DNA of 64,000 nucleotides, taken from NCBI GenBank assembly GCA_025490895.1, contig JALPQI010002217.1, forward strand, positions 41,680 to 105,679, given 5' to 3'. Shown here in pieces: positions 58,201 through 61,341 of this stretch. The position numbers were made by a program, and so were the translations under genes. The notes under the pieces were generated by a model. The model searched no databases. It had not been told where the DNA came from and saw only the letters and a program-made list of their open reading frames with translations. The stretch's first letter is position 1. Every line of letters starts with the position of its first letter. This DNA is from Thaumatotibia leucotreta (taxonomy: Eukaryota; Arthropoda; Insecta; Lepidoptera; Tortricidae).

Positions 58201-61148
58201 TGTCTTTGGGCGCGTCAAAGGAGAAGCTAACGAACTTGCGAACTTGTTAGACTCCTCATTGTAGCATGTTATAACCTCATCTGTTAACAAGTTATCTCTC
58301 ATATTTCTATATTATAGTTATCCTGATTAAGATGAATTCCTGTACAATTTTACTGAAAACAAAACAATTATTCAATGAAATAACCAGTTAGAGTTTCTGC
58401 CGCAAAATAAATCCGATCAGCAGTCCGTAAACAAGATTATAAAATTGCTTGTAAGGTTGTGAGTAGGGCTGCCAACCGTCCCGCTATATGCGGGACGGCC
58501 CGTTTCTGGGGCCCTAAAGTATGGGTCCCGCAAGGGTTGGCACGGGACGCCGATTGTCCCGCTTTTCAGGGAATACTAAACTGGAAATACTGAAGCTATT
58601 AAAAAAATAGGCTTTACAAGACAACCCGTAAGAAGTTTGTATTTTTCTTTATCTTTGCTGCTACGGAATCCGAGTCTGACTCACACTTGGCCGGTTTTTA
58701 TCATTTAATACACTTTCTCAGGCGTCCCGCATTTTAAAGCCACGTCCCGCATATTATTCGTGTACATTCACCAATAATATGCGCATATCTGAGATCTTTG
58801 GCTGGCAGCCCTAGTTGTGAGTGTGGAGACATATCAACGTCGCGATATGTTCTCGCCGCGATTCGCGCACATAGTGTGGAGGAGCCTTTTAGAAACATAT
58901 ATATATATATTATCTTGGGGGCTTTAGTGTAGTTTTTGGTTAAAGGGGCTCCTATAAGCGCCCAGCGCGGCCGCCGAAGCCCGCCAACCACACGCAAACC
59001 ACCCCACCGCCGCCTTTGCGGCCGGTCTACGTGTACGTATTCCTTAGGTACATAATTACACGTTTTTTGGTTTATCGTGGAAATCCACTCGTCTCACAGT
59101 ACGATTATGTTTTTACTGATGTGAAATAGTATTTTACACAATTGTATTAAATAAAATAAAAAAGCCTTATATTTCTTACAAAACAGTTGTGTGACAGATG
59201 TTTAAATTTTCTTATTTCTATTCAAATTTAAATGTTACTCTGCATTTAACTGTAAAAATTACATTCTTAAATTCTAACACTAATATATAAAAAGATAAAT
59301 AAGTAAGAACCCCTCGCTACTCGAAGGTGAAGGCCTCCTCTAGTGATTTGTATTATAATTATTTATAATAAGAGAAAAGCTCTCTTTTGTTGAAAATCTA
59401 AGTAACGAACGAGATTGAAAAGCGTGATTATAATACTGTTGTGTACAATACTTTGCTTCTACGAGACAATAAAAATAAGTAAACAAATCAAAATACATAA
59501 TGAAATAAATACGCCGAAACGAAGTGCAGATTCAGAGGTGGCCGCTCGTTGATGTCTCTTTTGCTGGCACGCGATTGGTCAAATTCATTATAGTTGCCTA
59601 CAGCATTGTGTAATTAGTAATTCATCATATTGAGTAGCGTAGCCGATTCAAATGTAATAATTTGGTGTACGTAATCTTAATTCAAACATTACAATCAGCG
59701 AGTAGAAAAAGTTGATTGGCATAGATTGCCATCTTGGCTAGGGAGTCAGGTGGCTCAAAAGCCTTCACTTGCCGTACAGAGTCTACATTACTTCATGTAA
59801 TAAAAAATTCACACACCTAGAAAAAGGGCATACATTTTTTAACTCTAATATTGTTTAAAGGGTTTTATGAAAATTCATACGTATATAAACATGCCGTGCT
59901 TGTGAACTTCTACGATAAACTATAAAAGCGATGATTGGGGAATTAATCACTAACATAATTAAAAAATAAGTAATCATATCTGCCTAAGTAGCTAGAGATA
60001 TAATACTATTAACATAATTGACTAATGTAGCAAAAGTTTAATAAAATAAATAATGTAGGTATGTAGGGCACATAATTTAAAATATGCGTGGAGAATCCAA
60101 GTATATGCTTAGTTTCAAACTTGGAACACCATATTACTGTCGAGGCTTGGGAAAGGATTTTTGCAGACAGGACATTAAATACAATATTAAATTAAACGGA
60201 CGCCCTCAGGATGAAGCCTCCTAAAGCCTTTCCAGTCGAGTCAGGGCATTTTTTTCTTTAAAATAATGCAAGACAGCCTCTCATTGTTTCTCGTTGCTTA
60301 AACGACTATACAGCAACTTTACCGCGAACTCCAAAGTTCGCAAATGACGATGGGCATATTTGTATGGAGAGTGGACCAAGAACCAACAGATCTGAAAGTG
60401 ATGTCAATAAATAGGTATTTATATTTATTTCATTTCATTCTATGGGCACTATGTTCAATTCCATTGCTAAACTGAGATATTTGTATTTTAGTCAGAGTAA
60501 ATACTATGATAAATGATGTCCGGACGACGGTGATTTACTTAGGGAGTAGGTACCCGCAGAACGCCTTACTCATATAAAATTATCCAATGGAATTCAACTT
60601 TGCAGCCATATAATGAAATAAAGTACATAAACAGACGTTTTTAAGGTCACTCTCAGCTCTGTTGGTTTTTGGTCCATTTTGACGCATAGTCCTTTCGGAT
60701 ATTTATCTCTGTCACTCTAATGACGCCTTCGTTGATGACAGAGATAAATCCCCGAAATCCGAACTTCAGAGGCGAACAGCAACTTAAAAGCATTTACCAT
60801 TGCAGGAGCGACGATGCCTACAACAGCATAAACGCCCTCCTCGACAGCTTGGAGAAATACTTCGGCTACGCAGCCTCATCAGGCACGCAGCACGTCAACC
60901 TTGAAATCTTCTCCAGCTTCGACAGCACCCGGGATTTACTCTTCAAGAACACAGCCGTCGGCTTCTCTGAACCTACCACGGCAACCACCAATCAGCAGGC
61001 TAAGAACTATATAGAACTCTTCAGCCATTTGCAGGCTTGTACGGGTGCTGGAAGCAACATTCCGGTGCCTGGATTGGCTAATAGGAGCTTCTATTCTGCA
61101 GTTACTCTGCTCCTGTCTGCACTGCTTACGCGCTTCATTGTTTATTAA
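26668..61148 (+). CDS. transferrin family protein, probably transferrin 3-like, 16 exons, 759 aa
   Basis: Exons: 26668-26731, 32809-32893, 33808-33944, 34785-34933, 35535-35679, 36169-36353, 37353-37495, 39646-39818, 40872-40999, 41993-42105, 43333-43490, 44133-44275, 50308-50365, 52162-52275, 56582-56723, 60806-61148. All borders are AG/GT and the joined frame is open to TAA. The product has a signal peptide (residues 1-18), an N-lobe (about 20-365), a C-lobe (about 366-735) and a hydrophobic tail (about 740-759) that looks like a GPI signal. Lobe signatures: RGSKYCHPGLGEAALRW, ALSSFFGDSCRPGAW, FPSLCALC, GDVAY. Transferrins bind Fe3+ with Asp, two Tyr and His plus carbonate. Here these positions carry other residues in both lobes (S68/D69, F100/E101, P125 to E129, N226-A228, S297). 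That pattern fits insect transferrin 3, which is thought not to carry iron. Secreted or surface-anchored. The paralogue assignment is inference. Confidence 0.93.
26942..27083. mobile_element. hairpin MITE, AAGGTGCATTCAGACC ends, copy 1
   Basis: 142 bp in transferrin intron 1. The left aaggtgcattcagaccaaac and right gtttggtctgaatgcacctt are perfect inverses, and the pairing continues through ctattctatccccc-x-ctctacgaaat. A second copy is at 62150-62286. Confidence 0.9.
27391..27680 (+). repeat. GAT-tailed interspersed repeat, copy 5
   Basis: Nearly complete forward copy in transferrin intron 1, from ggccgtgtggtgacggcag to gaggctgatgaag. Confidence 0.75.
28003..28230 (+). mobile_element. LINE reverse-transcriptase C-terminal fragment
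   Basis: It reads DMWEVDSAIIVPIVVSANGL, then KSLDQHLKRLSLGDW and MQKAVILDTARIVRRFLPL followed by a stop. This is a common C-terminal domain of insect LINE proteins (IVPIV-x-A-x-G and V-x-x-T-x-x-I-V-R-R-F-L). 5'-truncated, in sense with the transferrin gene. Confidence 0.8.
28231..28834. other. transferrin intron 1 stretch, nothing recognised
   Basis: An open frame at 28381-28569 has no recognisable domain and is taken as chance. Confidence 0.4.
28835..29048. mobile_element. MITE with CAGTGATCG ends, copy 2
   Basis: Same ends and interior (gcaatttgccatgttactgt) as the copy at 24390-24608. Confidence 0.85.
29049..29649. other. transferrin intron 1 stretch, nothing recognised
   Basis: It holds a short palindrome (atcatgttgtc/gacaacatgat) near 29057-29085. 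No coding pattern or RNA gene. Confidence 0.4.
29650..29723. repeat. CAGTGATCG MITE, single arm
   Basis: actataggagacccgccggg followed by gaatccaaaaaaaccgatca, one end of the MITE family. The other end was not found. Confidence 0.7.
30080..30485. mobile_element. fold-back element with two tRNA-Ser-like heads
   Basis: A palindrome (arms about 30093-30215 and 30267-30382) whose outer parts read agatgtcatatacca...ggtatatgacatct and whose inner parts are inverted tRNA-like segments. The flank 30383-30485 (actaaatattttgatttgtg region in reverse) also recurs next to the second copy at 49978-50200. Mechanism of origin unknown. Confidence 0.75.
30273..30343 (+). repeat. tRNA-Ser(UGA)-like SINE head, right arm
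   Basis: GACCGAGTGGCCGAGGGGTG (A-box-like), anticodon-loop-like CGTGAAA, then GTGGCTTCGATCCCCAC (B-box-like) and CTCGGAC pairing with the 5' end apart from one mismatch. The long variable arm of a true tRNA-Ser is missing, so this is a pseudo-tRNA or SINE head, not a functional gene. The left arm at about 30133-30208 carries the same head on the minus strand. Confidence 0.65.
30486..31720. other. transferrin intron 1 stretch, nothing recognised
   Basis: AT-rich intron sequence without recognisable repeats, genes or RNAs. Confidence 0.4.
31727..31855. mobile_element. hairpin element around AAAGGCAGAACCAACTATTT
   Basis: aaaggcagaaccaactattt at 31737 pairs with aaatagttggttctgccttt at 31834. 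Weaker flanking pairing (cggcgggct / accagcgg). Confidence 0.7.
31862..32025 (-). repeat. GAT-tailed repeat, copy 6 (partial)
   Basis: Reverse copy from taggcctctcctattaacta to tcagtgacacttca. 5' end missing. Confidence 0.7.
32116..32256. mobile_element. MITE with GCTTAGCACA ends, copy 1 (diverged)
   Basis: It shares gctta-gcaca ends, tcgccgcgagatag and tatagttagtaaaag with the better copy at 56851-56996. Confidence 0.65.
32380..32715 (-). repeat. interspersed repeat (CCCCGAGATGGT family), reverse, duplicated pieces
   Basis: It contains ttcaaccgatttctccaaga and cccatcatcagaccgcaact, ending with aacctcctcctttttttgaa. It is the reverse-orientation relative of 10950-11110. The sub-block tttctccaagatcc occurs twice (about 32399 and 32538). 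Confidence 0.6.
32809..32893 (+). CDS. transferrin exon 2 (N-lobe start)
   Basis: Acceptor gttttcag, donor gtaatt. It encodes LRVCVSSTSQCQALELG, equivalent to the first strand and first two cysteines of the transferrin N-lobe. Confidence 0.9.
33357..33637. mobile_element. 281-bp near-perfect hairpin MITE
   Basis: Arms of about 100 bp: ggcattttcacttctaggga, aacttcgatgtcagcttttg and acgacaattaagcattaaat each have exact or near-exact inverses at 33530-33637. It lies 170 bp before transferrin exon 3. Confidence 0.9.
33657..33746 (-). repeat. GAT-tailed repeat, copy 7 (tail end only)
   Basis: Reverse copy: atcatcatcagcctatgatag to attaggaggtaaat. Truncated. Confidence 0.7.
33808..33944 (+). CDS. 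transferrin exon 3 (N-lobe, Asp-ligand region)
   Basis: Residues 50-95. It encodes VDCALQLARGTADVGFFSDE. In iron-binding transferrins the stretch after A-D contains the ligand Asp followed by Gly. Here it reads GFFSDEE, so the ligand is shifted or lost. Donor gttcgt. Confidence 0.92.
34335..34450 (-). mobile_element. RTE LINE 3' end fragment
   Basis: catcatcatcatcatcatat followed by caaccgaaagacgctgaaac and attgccacaatgaccggtcc, an RTE 3' end in reverse with its microsatellite tail. Confidence 0.75.
34785..34933 (+). CDS. transferrin exon 4 (N-lobe, anion-site region)
   Basis: Residues 96-145. AVSFEAVTVVRN replaces the usual Tyr-containing Y-A-V-A-V-V strand. GSKYCHPGLGEAALRW replaces the carbonate-binding T-G-x-G-R with P-G-L-G-E. 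A fragment of this exon is copied at 36064-36115. Confidence 0.93.
35110..35400 (-). mobile_element. CR1/Jockey-like LINE 3' fragment, copy 1
   Basis: In reverse it carries the end of a LINE ORF2 (phrases like LGPLKRSVKKHLAGQQGGG, with breaks) and the following 3' sequence. Copy 2 is at 37515-37880. Confidence 0.65.
35535..35679 (+). CDS. transferrin exon 5 (N-lobe)
   Basis: Residues 146-193. It encodes EVAALSSFFGDSCRPGAW, the F-F-x-x-S-C-x-P-G-A signature of transferrin lobes, and one NST sequon. Acceptor gattttag, donor gtaagt. Confidence 0.93.
36064..36115 (+). pseudogene. partial copy of transferrin exon 4 in intron 5
   Basis: acaaatactgccaccctag followed by tttgggcgaggctgagcttc and gctggtcccca matches exon 4 (34857-34907) with a few changes. 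It is about 50 bp long, 53 bp upstream of exon 6, without splice signals of its own. Confidence 0.8.
36169..36353 (+). CDS. transferrin exon 6 (N-lobe)
   Basis: Residues 194-255. It encodes FPSLCALCGPNSQC, then HVKALECLRTSGDVAYAAWQ, the C-L-x(4)-G-D-V-A motif. The Tyr ligand expected a few residues before the C-L is replaced by an Asn-rich stretch (INNNNAH). Confidence 0.93.
36400..36575 (-). mobile_element. RTE LINE 3' end fragment
   Basis: In reverse it encodes RNVGRPPTKWTDDLVKVAAV, then RWMWVAQGQSMWQSLREAYI and QQWTSFG, with a short ATC tail. 5'-truncated. Confidence 0.85.
36969..37220 (-). repeat. GAT-tailed interspersed repeat, copy 8
   Basis: It begins with the (ATC) tail catcatcatcatcatcag and runs to cccctcacacggcc, 133 bp before transferrin exon 7. 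Confidence 0.75.
37353..37495 (+). CDS. transferrin exon 7 (N-lobe, His-ligand region)
   Basis: Residues 256-302. It encodes FSILCPDGTLAPLNAT and CAFVKQPWSSIVAS. The usual P-x-H-x-V-V has Ser in place of the His ligand. A LINE fragment begins only about 20 bp after the donor. Confidence 0.93.
37515..37812 (-). mobile_element. CR1/Jockey-like LINE 3' fragment, copy 2
   Basis: In reverse it encodes SLPAHVFPHTYKLGPFKRSV and KKHLAGQQGGG, the end of a LINE ORF2. It starts about 20 bp after transferrin exon 7. Confidence 0.75.
37816..38591 (-). mobile_element. PIF/Harbinger derivative, 776 bp, TTA duplication
   Basis: Inverted ends AGGTACAAGTTGGCAGCCGA and CGACCGCAGGCGACAAC, with TTA on both sides (37813-37815, 38592-38594), the target preference of Harbinger elements. 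The subterminal regions are rich in CGACGACATGTCG-like palindromes. The minus strand keeps one reading frame (38421-38101) ending at a GT donor. The rest of the transposase is missing, so the copy is non-autonomous. Confidence 0.85.
38101..38421 (-). pseudogene. N-terminal exon of a Harbinger-type transposase
   Basis: About 106 codons: MSDVFEISDRNFLRLLLEEE, an acidic run, then EFREYCRLTEKQFDFILSLI and INAEQKLFLTLR. The F-x-x-Y-C-R-x-x-x-x-x-F-D-F-I-L and EQKL-x-LTLR phrases match the start of Harbinger nuclease proteins, before the DDE domain. It ends at gtaagt (38102), so it looks like the first coding exon left in an internally deleted element. Confidence 0.7.
38715..39010 (+). repeat. interspersed repeat (GCCGAGGGTAGAGACGCGG)
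   Basis: Longer relative of 23935-24060. It also contains acgccggcagggaactccac and gtctagaagttcgatggta. Probably LINE-derived. A short internal duplication of gatgcctatt-x-ttgaaggttga is at 38793-38830. Confidence 0.5.
39436..39600. mobile_element. hairpin MITE, AGTTCGGGAAATATTATTT ends, 165 bp
   Basis: The left agttcgggaaatattatttt and the right in reverse are the same, and pairing continues through gactcttatcttacttacga. It ends 45 bp before transferrin exon 8. Confidence 0.88.
39646..39818 (+). CDS. transferrin exon 8 (N-lobe end)
   Basis: Residues 303-360. It encodes SRANEIQTNLRTWWPNGNNP and VVLENTLLSPANFTQT. The donor gtaagt at 39819 is the first of four similar donors, because the 3' half of this exon is followed by an array of decayed copies. 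Reading past this donor meets a stop after ten codons, so this is the functional one. Confidence 0.93.
39819..40565 (+). pseudogene. array of decayed copies of the transferrin exon 8 3' half
   Basis: At least five copies follow the real exon: about 39863-39915, 39950-40052 (intact frame), 40093-40335 (split by a MITE), 40375-40473 and 40515-40565. Copies ending at 40052, 40335 and 40473 keep a gtaagt donor. Each unit also carries the intron piece tcgtgccaacggcaac / tagctgatgaccctggc, so units were copied as exon end plus intron start. None has a visible acceptor. Confidence 0.85.
40109..40245. mobile_element. TA-flanked MITE, CAGCCTGG ends, 137 bp, inside exon-8 array
   Basis: The left CAGCCTGGAAAAAAAGAGTA and right (reverse) CAGCTTGGCAAAAAAGAGTA are inverted ends, with TA on both sides. 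The arms include gtagaaattaaaaagt and agtgtcgtccc. It splits one unit of the array. Confidence 0.88.
40872..40999 (+). CDS. transferrin exon 9 (linker and C-lobe start)
   Basis: Residues 361-403. It encodes CVPPRVWCTVSAQEQAKCTW, the W-C-T-x-S-x-x-E-x-x-K-C signature that opens a transferrin lobe. Confidence 0.95.
41470..41961. mobile_element. GTGGACAATCTAAAAG element, copy 1, with nested MITE
   Basis: It shares gtggacaatctaaaagttaa, ggaaagaaaaagtgcgtgtt and aaaggagtgcctttaaat with 50590-51118. The right end is aagtccgccggaaagactcg. A 111-bp hairpin MITE is nested at 41757-41867. Confidence 0.75.
41757..41867. mobile_element. nested hairpin MITE, GGGGCC ends
   Basis: The left ggggcctatttctcgaaagc and right (reverse) ggggcccctttctcgaacgc are inverted repeats. 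The neighbouring copy at 50890 lacks it, showing the empty site. Confidence 0.8.
41993..42105 (+). CDS. transferrin exon 10 (C-lobe, Asp-ligand region)
   Basis: Residues 404-440. It encodes NVDFVATASNYGYLARQ. The ligand Asp before Gly is replaced by Ser/Asn (S433, N434). It sits about 30 bp downstream of a MITE. Confidence 0.92.
42396..42939 (+). repeat. 540-bp repeat R540, copy 3
   Basis: Same direction and ends as the copies at 15018 and 22168; in transferrin intron 10. The 76-codon frame is again intact, with a few substitutions (V to A, I to T). Confidence 0.8.
43137..43271. mobile_element. hairpin MITE, AGGCCTGGCCACGACAT ends, 135 bp
   Basis: The ends aggcctggccacgacat and atgtcgtggccaggct are inverses. 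It lies 61 bp before transferrin exon 11. Confidence 0.8.
43333..43490 (+). CDS. transferrin exon 11 (C-lobe, anion-site region)
   Basis: Residues 441-493. It encodes NSFSRVVALVRNN and RFENLRGRKACFPEFGGI. The Tyr of the V-A-V-V strand and the T-x-x-G-R carbonate site are absent. Confidence 0.93.
43820..44025. mobile_element. MITE, GGGCATTTC ends, 206 bp
   Basis: The left gggcatttccgagcgtttca and right (reverse) gggcatttctccgagcgttt pair, then ccgccgcgatttcggtgg against ccaccaaagtcacggagg. Confidence 0.78.
44133..44275 (+). CDS. transferrin exon 12 (C-lobe)
   Basis: Residues 494-541. It encodes VGEFFDGACAPGAQD, the second-lobe version of the F-F-x-x-x-C-x-P-G-A signature. Phase 0 end, donor gtgagt. 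It is followed by the 6.0-kb intron that holds the LINE. Confidence 0.95.
44288..44426. mobile_element. hairpin element, CTTAGCCAAGTTGG ends
   Basis: cttagccaagttggtaatcg and its inverse cgattggcaccttggctaa, with agcgctagc near both ends. It starts 12 bp after transferrin exon 12. A partial relative is at about 41285-41360. Confidence 0.7.
44478..44804 (+). repeat. GTTCCGTAGCC repeat, left part, split by LINE
   Basis: gttccgtagccaaaatggca through tccatattttcggagataat. It contains a hairpin at 44682-44742 (ggggatgatttttgttattt and its inverse). It continues at 49621 on the far side of the LINE. Confidence 0.7.
45178..45445 (-). pseudogene. displaced C-terminal end of LINE ORF2
   Basis: About 90 codons in the shifted frame, ending KKLCKSWLLSQQKLSCNWSP-V and stop. 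The W-N-x-L-P-x-x-I-R and F-K-x-x-L-x-x-x-L-L pattern is the usual C-terminus of CR1/Jockey-group ORF2. Confidence 0.85.
45422..48058 (-). CDS. LINE ORF2 protein, endonuclease and reverse transcriptase, frameshifted at end
   Basis: 878 codons. The N-terminal apurinic-like endonuclease has LNVRSLSTGKDELLE, AITETWL, GGGVGAFIRSD, FLVGDINIDLL and SDHGFVTVDF. The central reverse transcriptase has LRPIGLLPALSKILEK, ENQSGFRKGHST, LLDYSRAFDCLDH, GVVQGSMLGPTLYSIY and the catalytic MYADDTQIII. The frame stops after KIEWQADISSR. The expected C-terminus (YLHDKLLWRAKENRTG, then VPRIHRLVSFKGSFRF and CWNDLPPPIR) continues in another frame from about 45445 to 45178. One small indel near 45445 therefore inactivates an otherwise complete protein. 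Confidence 0.92.
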   Translation of the reverse strand: MSLSNVKMVVKGVNLRISLLNVRSLSTGKDELLETIKSKASDIVAITETWLAESSDLKYFQIPGYRFIHKARGSGRRGGGVGAFIRSDLTVRKIGNTDSPLEQLWLEIKIKKIKMCLAVVYRPPNTTVNNFTDNLGDALAEIGPAYDNLFLVGDINIDLLGGGTCSKADFNDLLTEHGLHQLVNVPTRVTATSRTLIDVVCSSVHIKAKKVDVQHNDCLSDHGFVTVDFLLRIPKASARIITYRPFNQFDYETYETASSLTPWEWVLDCKNDVDLAVECFTFLILQLFDHFVPYRTKTFKHPPTPWITDSIRALRHDRDKACSLAKQTGDSDHIKTYKAYRNLVNNIMRSEKHNYFSHKVNNCVKNSRKMWAEIKKSLGTNAQNVLPSHLCDPTDINKSFIDTIPQTIKYSDLQSSIYSNTRFSTSIFKFKHLSLDEVHKIINSITSNATGTDGISMKMIKLTLPYSLHAITHIINMSLQTGCFPSTWRTALIKPLPKKEPVESLKDLRPIGLLPALSKILEKAVHQQLVSYLELNKILPENQSGFRKGHSTTTALLHIVDEILTASDENKASILILLDYSRAFDCLDHNILLAKLKYYGCDETVCLWFGNYFRDRKQIVECTNELGLTIQSEILPVLRGVVQGSMLGPTLYSIYTADLVSTTKFGLSHMYADDTQIIIRANPNNADISRSIIDLNRDLESIRIWSENHGLKLNTQKCTYVVLGTKKQIEAVHKVKPLVLINGELLKESAVVRNLGVYFDGNLKFEEHVKSKTAKCYGALKTLYKIRPYLKNSVRIKLMESLVLSNLDYCDIMYGPCLYKKTEEKIQRVQNACLRYCFNINHRSHISPYLNTYNILNMKNRRINVQYKIEWQADISSR
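48063..49166 (-). CDS. LINE ORF1 protein, 367 aa, PHD-like finger and FP-like C-terminus
   Basis: An N-terminal Cys/His-rich finger (residues about 18-64: C-x2-C, C-x4-C, H-x2-C, C-x2-C spacing as in PHD fingers) is followed by a Ser/Thr-rich linker and a coiled coil of about 100 residues (heptads around AEIKADLNEHTQSFKRLEAN). The C-terminal domain runs NNLEIAGVPQSPNEDLS to VYLADNLTATNRQLRRLVKE and ends FVWVQDCKILARKTDKS, similar to the baculovirus FP/L1-ORF1p-like domain. Its expected role is binding the element's RNA. Intact. The ORF2 start lies 4 bases after its stop. Confidence 0.85.
   Translation of the reverse strand: MDYIDYIFRKKRTMVVIVCDECKGNIGVTQKRIKCSNIACNHSYHLDCINYDASISRSTWRCQACVPKEKKGANQGGSISKSSTPTHSLSPVVASKEGPDSIKHVLEELQSFRAEIKADLNEHTQSFKRLEANFTAMKNNIQELQQKVTVLESKAKQIDLIEIQLSELVTKNENLEAELNSRDQRDRKNNLEIAGVPQSPNEDLSSTINKVAELMGVPLAADEVEWIYRVKSSNKLVEELLAPADPSSAPTTFADVTGAPKGPARIIIRFRQSQTKKSFIAAEKDLRRNNGGVGITTKALGYAGEARKVYLADNLTATNRQLRRLVKEKANEKNYKFVWVQDCKILARKTDKSKIIHIGSVRDLNHL
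49233..49322 (-). repeat. tRNA-like segment in LINE 5' UTR
   Basis: On the minus strand: TGGTCTAAAGGTTTGCAGTG fits an A box and GTGTTCGAACCCCG fits a B box, spaced as in a tRNA. TTTTTT follows about 20 bases later, with a run of more than 20 T at 49196-49219. The acceptor stem does not pair well, so it is not a functional tRNA gene. It may be an inserted SINE head or a Pol III-type promoter used by the LINE. Confidence 0.5.
49621..49840 (+). repeat. right part of the repeat split by the LINE
   Basis: ATAATCGCTCCAGAAGAAAA through cgtaatcggcctagccgttt and acatgctcttagccgg, continuing the repeat begun at 44478. It also matches 10180-10520 in reverse. Confidence 0.65.
49978..50200. mobile_element. 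fold-back element, second copy, without tRNA-like heads
   Basis: It reads ggatgtcatataccaaagaa, aacgaccaagatcaccaacg and then the inverse, with only gtccgaggtgacgttc at the centre. The flank atcaaattatttattaacta is shared with 30383-30485 in reverse. It is about 110 bp before transferrin exon 13. Confidence 0.78.
50308..50365 (+). CDS. transferrin exon 13 (C-lobe, 58 bp)
   Basis: Residues 542-560. It encodes YDATPLCTVCRSTNTTSN, the L-C-x-x-C pattern of the C-lobe. Acceptor gttttacag, donor gtaagt. Confidence 0.9.
50590..51118. mobile_element. GTGGACAATCTAAAAG element, copy 2, with internal duplication
   Basis: Inverted ends: gtctttccggtggacaatct and gtctttccggtggacatttt (reverse), outside which gggtcaaac-x-caaa also pairs. 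A block of about 127 bp (cccctctttcctgtggccaa ... aaaattaactctca) is duplicated in tandem at 50815-51066. Confidence 0.8.
51160..51805. repeat. interleaved large palindromes, GC-richer than surroundings
   Basis: Palindrome 1 (about 51170-51677): gcagtgttattcactaagga with its inverse, then gcctt-gct and the inner pair gcgctcggcgacgaatgcgg / ccgcattcgtcgccgagcac. Palindrome 2 (about 51335-51805): gctattctcttattgacaca / tgtgtgaataagagaatagc and gttcgtcaacgagctcga with its inverse. The second starts inside the first, so an element was inserted into, or grew from, the other. Confidence 0.8.
51826..52080 (+). mobile_element. tRNA-derived SINE (family S), intact copy
   Basis: gtagcctagttggtagtgac (A-box-like) and ggttccgggttcgatcccgg (B-box-like), then a body ending ccgtgggactaggtcgattt gtgtaagatgtcc, and a TATTTATT tail. 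About 255 bp. It ends about 80 bp before the acceptor of transferrin exon 14. Confidence 0.85.
52162..52275 (+). CDS. transferrin exon 14 (C-lobe)
   Basis: Residues 561-598. It encodes GSLSCLANNDADVAFVETTN, the C-L-x-x-x-x-A-D-V-A-F-V motif. The preceding Tyr ligand position reads FGNNGS. The piggyBac-like element starts 40 bp after the donor and a SINE ends 80 bp before the acceptor. Confidence 0.93.
52366..54666. repeat. inverted repeat of about 590-bp arms inside the piggyBac-like element
   Basis: The left arm 52366-52955 and right arm about 54078-54666 are inverse copies: aaagggtttagcagccttac, ggtgcctttcctcacggatg, agggtgtcgttgaaagtggc, aagttagatcaaccaaacaa, taagtcaatttac. The inner spacer (52956-54077) differs. 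Confidence 0.85.
53887..54186 (+). other. 99-codon open frame with Cys pairs, unassigned
   Basis: It starts MSYKNLLIVGCQSEPSAKCW and contains CGKKKC, LCGKCREIVYLHTNLCSHC. The second part overlaps the inverted-repeat arm. The C-x2-C ... C-x2-C spacing resembles a fragment of the Cys-rich tail of piggyBac transposases, but the match is weak and the frame may be chance. Confidence 0.25.
55605..55842 (-). mobile_element. tRNA-derived SINE (family S), intact copy
   Basis: Reverse copy: tail ataaataaataaatatcttg, body caaatcgacttagtcccacg, head with gcgggattcgaacccgga (B box) and actgccaactaggctacgga (A box). It starts directly after the piggyBac-like element. Confidence 0.85.
56340..56530 (+). 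repeat. interspersed repeat shared with 22760-22915
   Basis: It contains aatgttcacaatgccaattt, gcatgagaattttctcatg and aatgctagttttactcttgg. It ends about 50 bp before transferrin exon 15. Confidence 0.5.
56582..56723 (+). CDS. transferrin exon 15 (C-lobe, His-ligand region)
   Basis: Residues 599-645. It encodes NFRALCSNNTLALQSGVNVD and CLLAYVVDSEVLTRR. No His is present at the expected ligand position before V-V. Confidence 0.92.
56851..56996. mobile_element. MITE with GCTTAGCACATGATTGG ends, copy 2
   Basis: The left gcttagcacatgattggcgc and right (reverse) gcttagcacatgattggtgc are inverted, followed by tcgccgcgag blocks on both sides. It starts about 130 bp after transferrin exon 15. Confidence 0.85.
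57005..58070. mobile_element. 1.07-kb fold-back element in transferrin intron 15
   Basis: The outer pair tctagtaattggagttcgag / ctcgaactccagttactaga and inner pair agcagttttaacccgtaata / tattacgggttaaaactgct, plus ttaaattactaagcagtata and its inverse. The centre lies near 57590. No coding frame. Confidence 0.78.
58464..58813. mobile_element. hAT-like non-autonomous element, 350 bp, 8-bp duplication
   Basis: Ends TAGGGCTGCCA and (reverse) TAGGGCTGCCA, flanked by GTTGTGAG at 58456-58463 and 58814-58821, an 8-bp direct repeat as made by hAT transposases. The interior has short palindromes (cgtcccgc-x-gcgggacg) and a piece of the CGAGTCTGACTCACAC repeat. Confidence 0.9.
58822..60805. other. remainder of transferrin intron 15, little recognised
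   Basis: No genes or clear elements. A short inverted repeat (atttatctctgtcactctaa / tgatgacagagataaatcc) lies at about 60700-60752, just before exon 16; related phrases recur at 61686-61735 and 63020-63050. Confidence 0.4.
60806..61148 (+). CDS. transferrin exon 16 (C-lobe end, hydrophobic tail, stop)
   Basis: Residues 646-759. It encodes INALLDSLEKYFGY, FEIFSS-like and LLFKNTAVGF, the usual C-terminal helix and D-L-L-F-K-N-x-T motif of transferrin lobes. The end SFYSAVTLLLSALLTRFIVY is a hydrophobic tail after a short spacer, typical of GPI attachment signals. TAA at 61146-61148. Confidence 0.95.
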
Positions 61149-61335
61149 GAAGTATTGCAGACCAAATTATAAGCAACGGGATCAACCGTTTACGCTTTGG
61201 AAAGGATCGCTGAGAAGTTAAAAAATGTGCCAGCTGCCAGTAGTATAAGGTTTTGTGTAAAAGATACAAGAAATAATTTTACAAGTGTTAAACGGCAACA
61301 CTGATGGAATCCCTCAAGCGACTTTGTAGCCAGAC

Positions 61336-61341
61336 AATAAA
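61336..61341 (+). promoter_or_regulatory. candidate proximal poly(A) signal AATAAA
   Basis: AATAAA 188 bases after the transferrin stop codon, followed by A-rich sequence. Confidence 0.55.
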
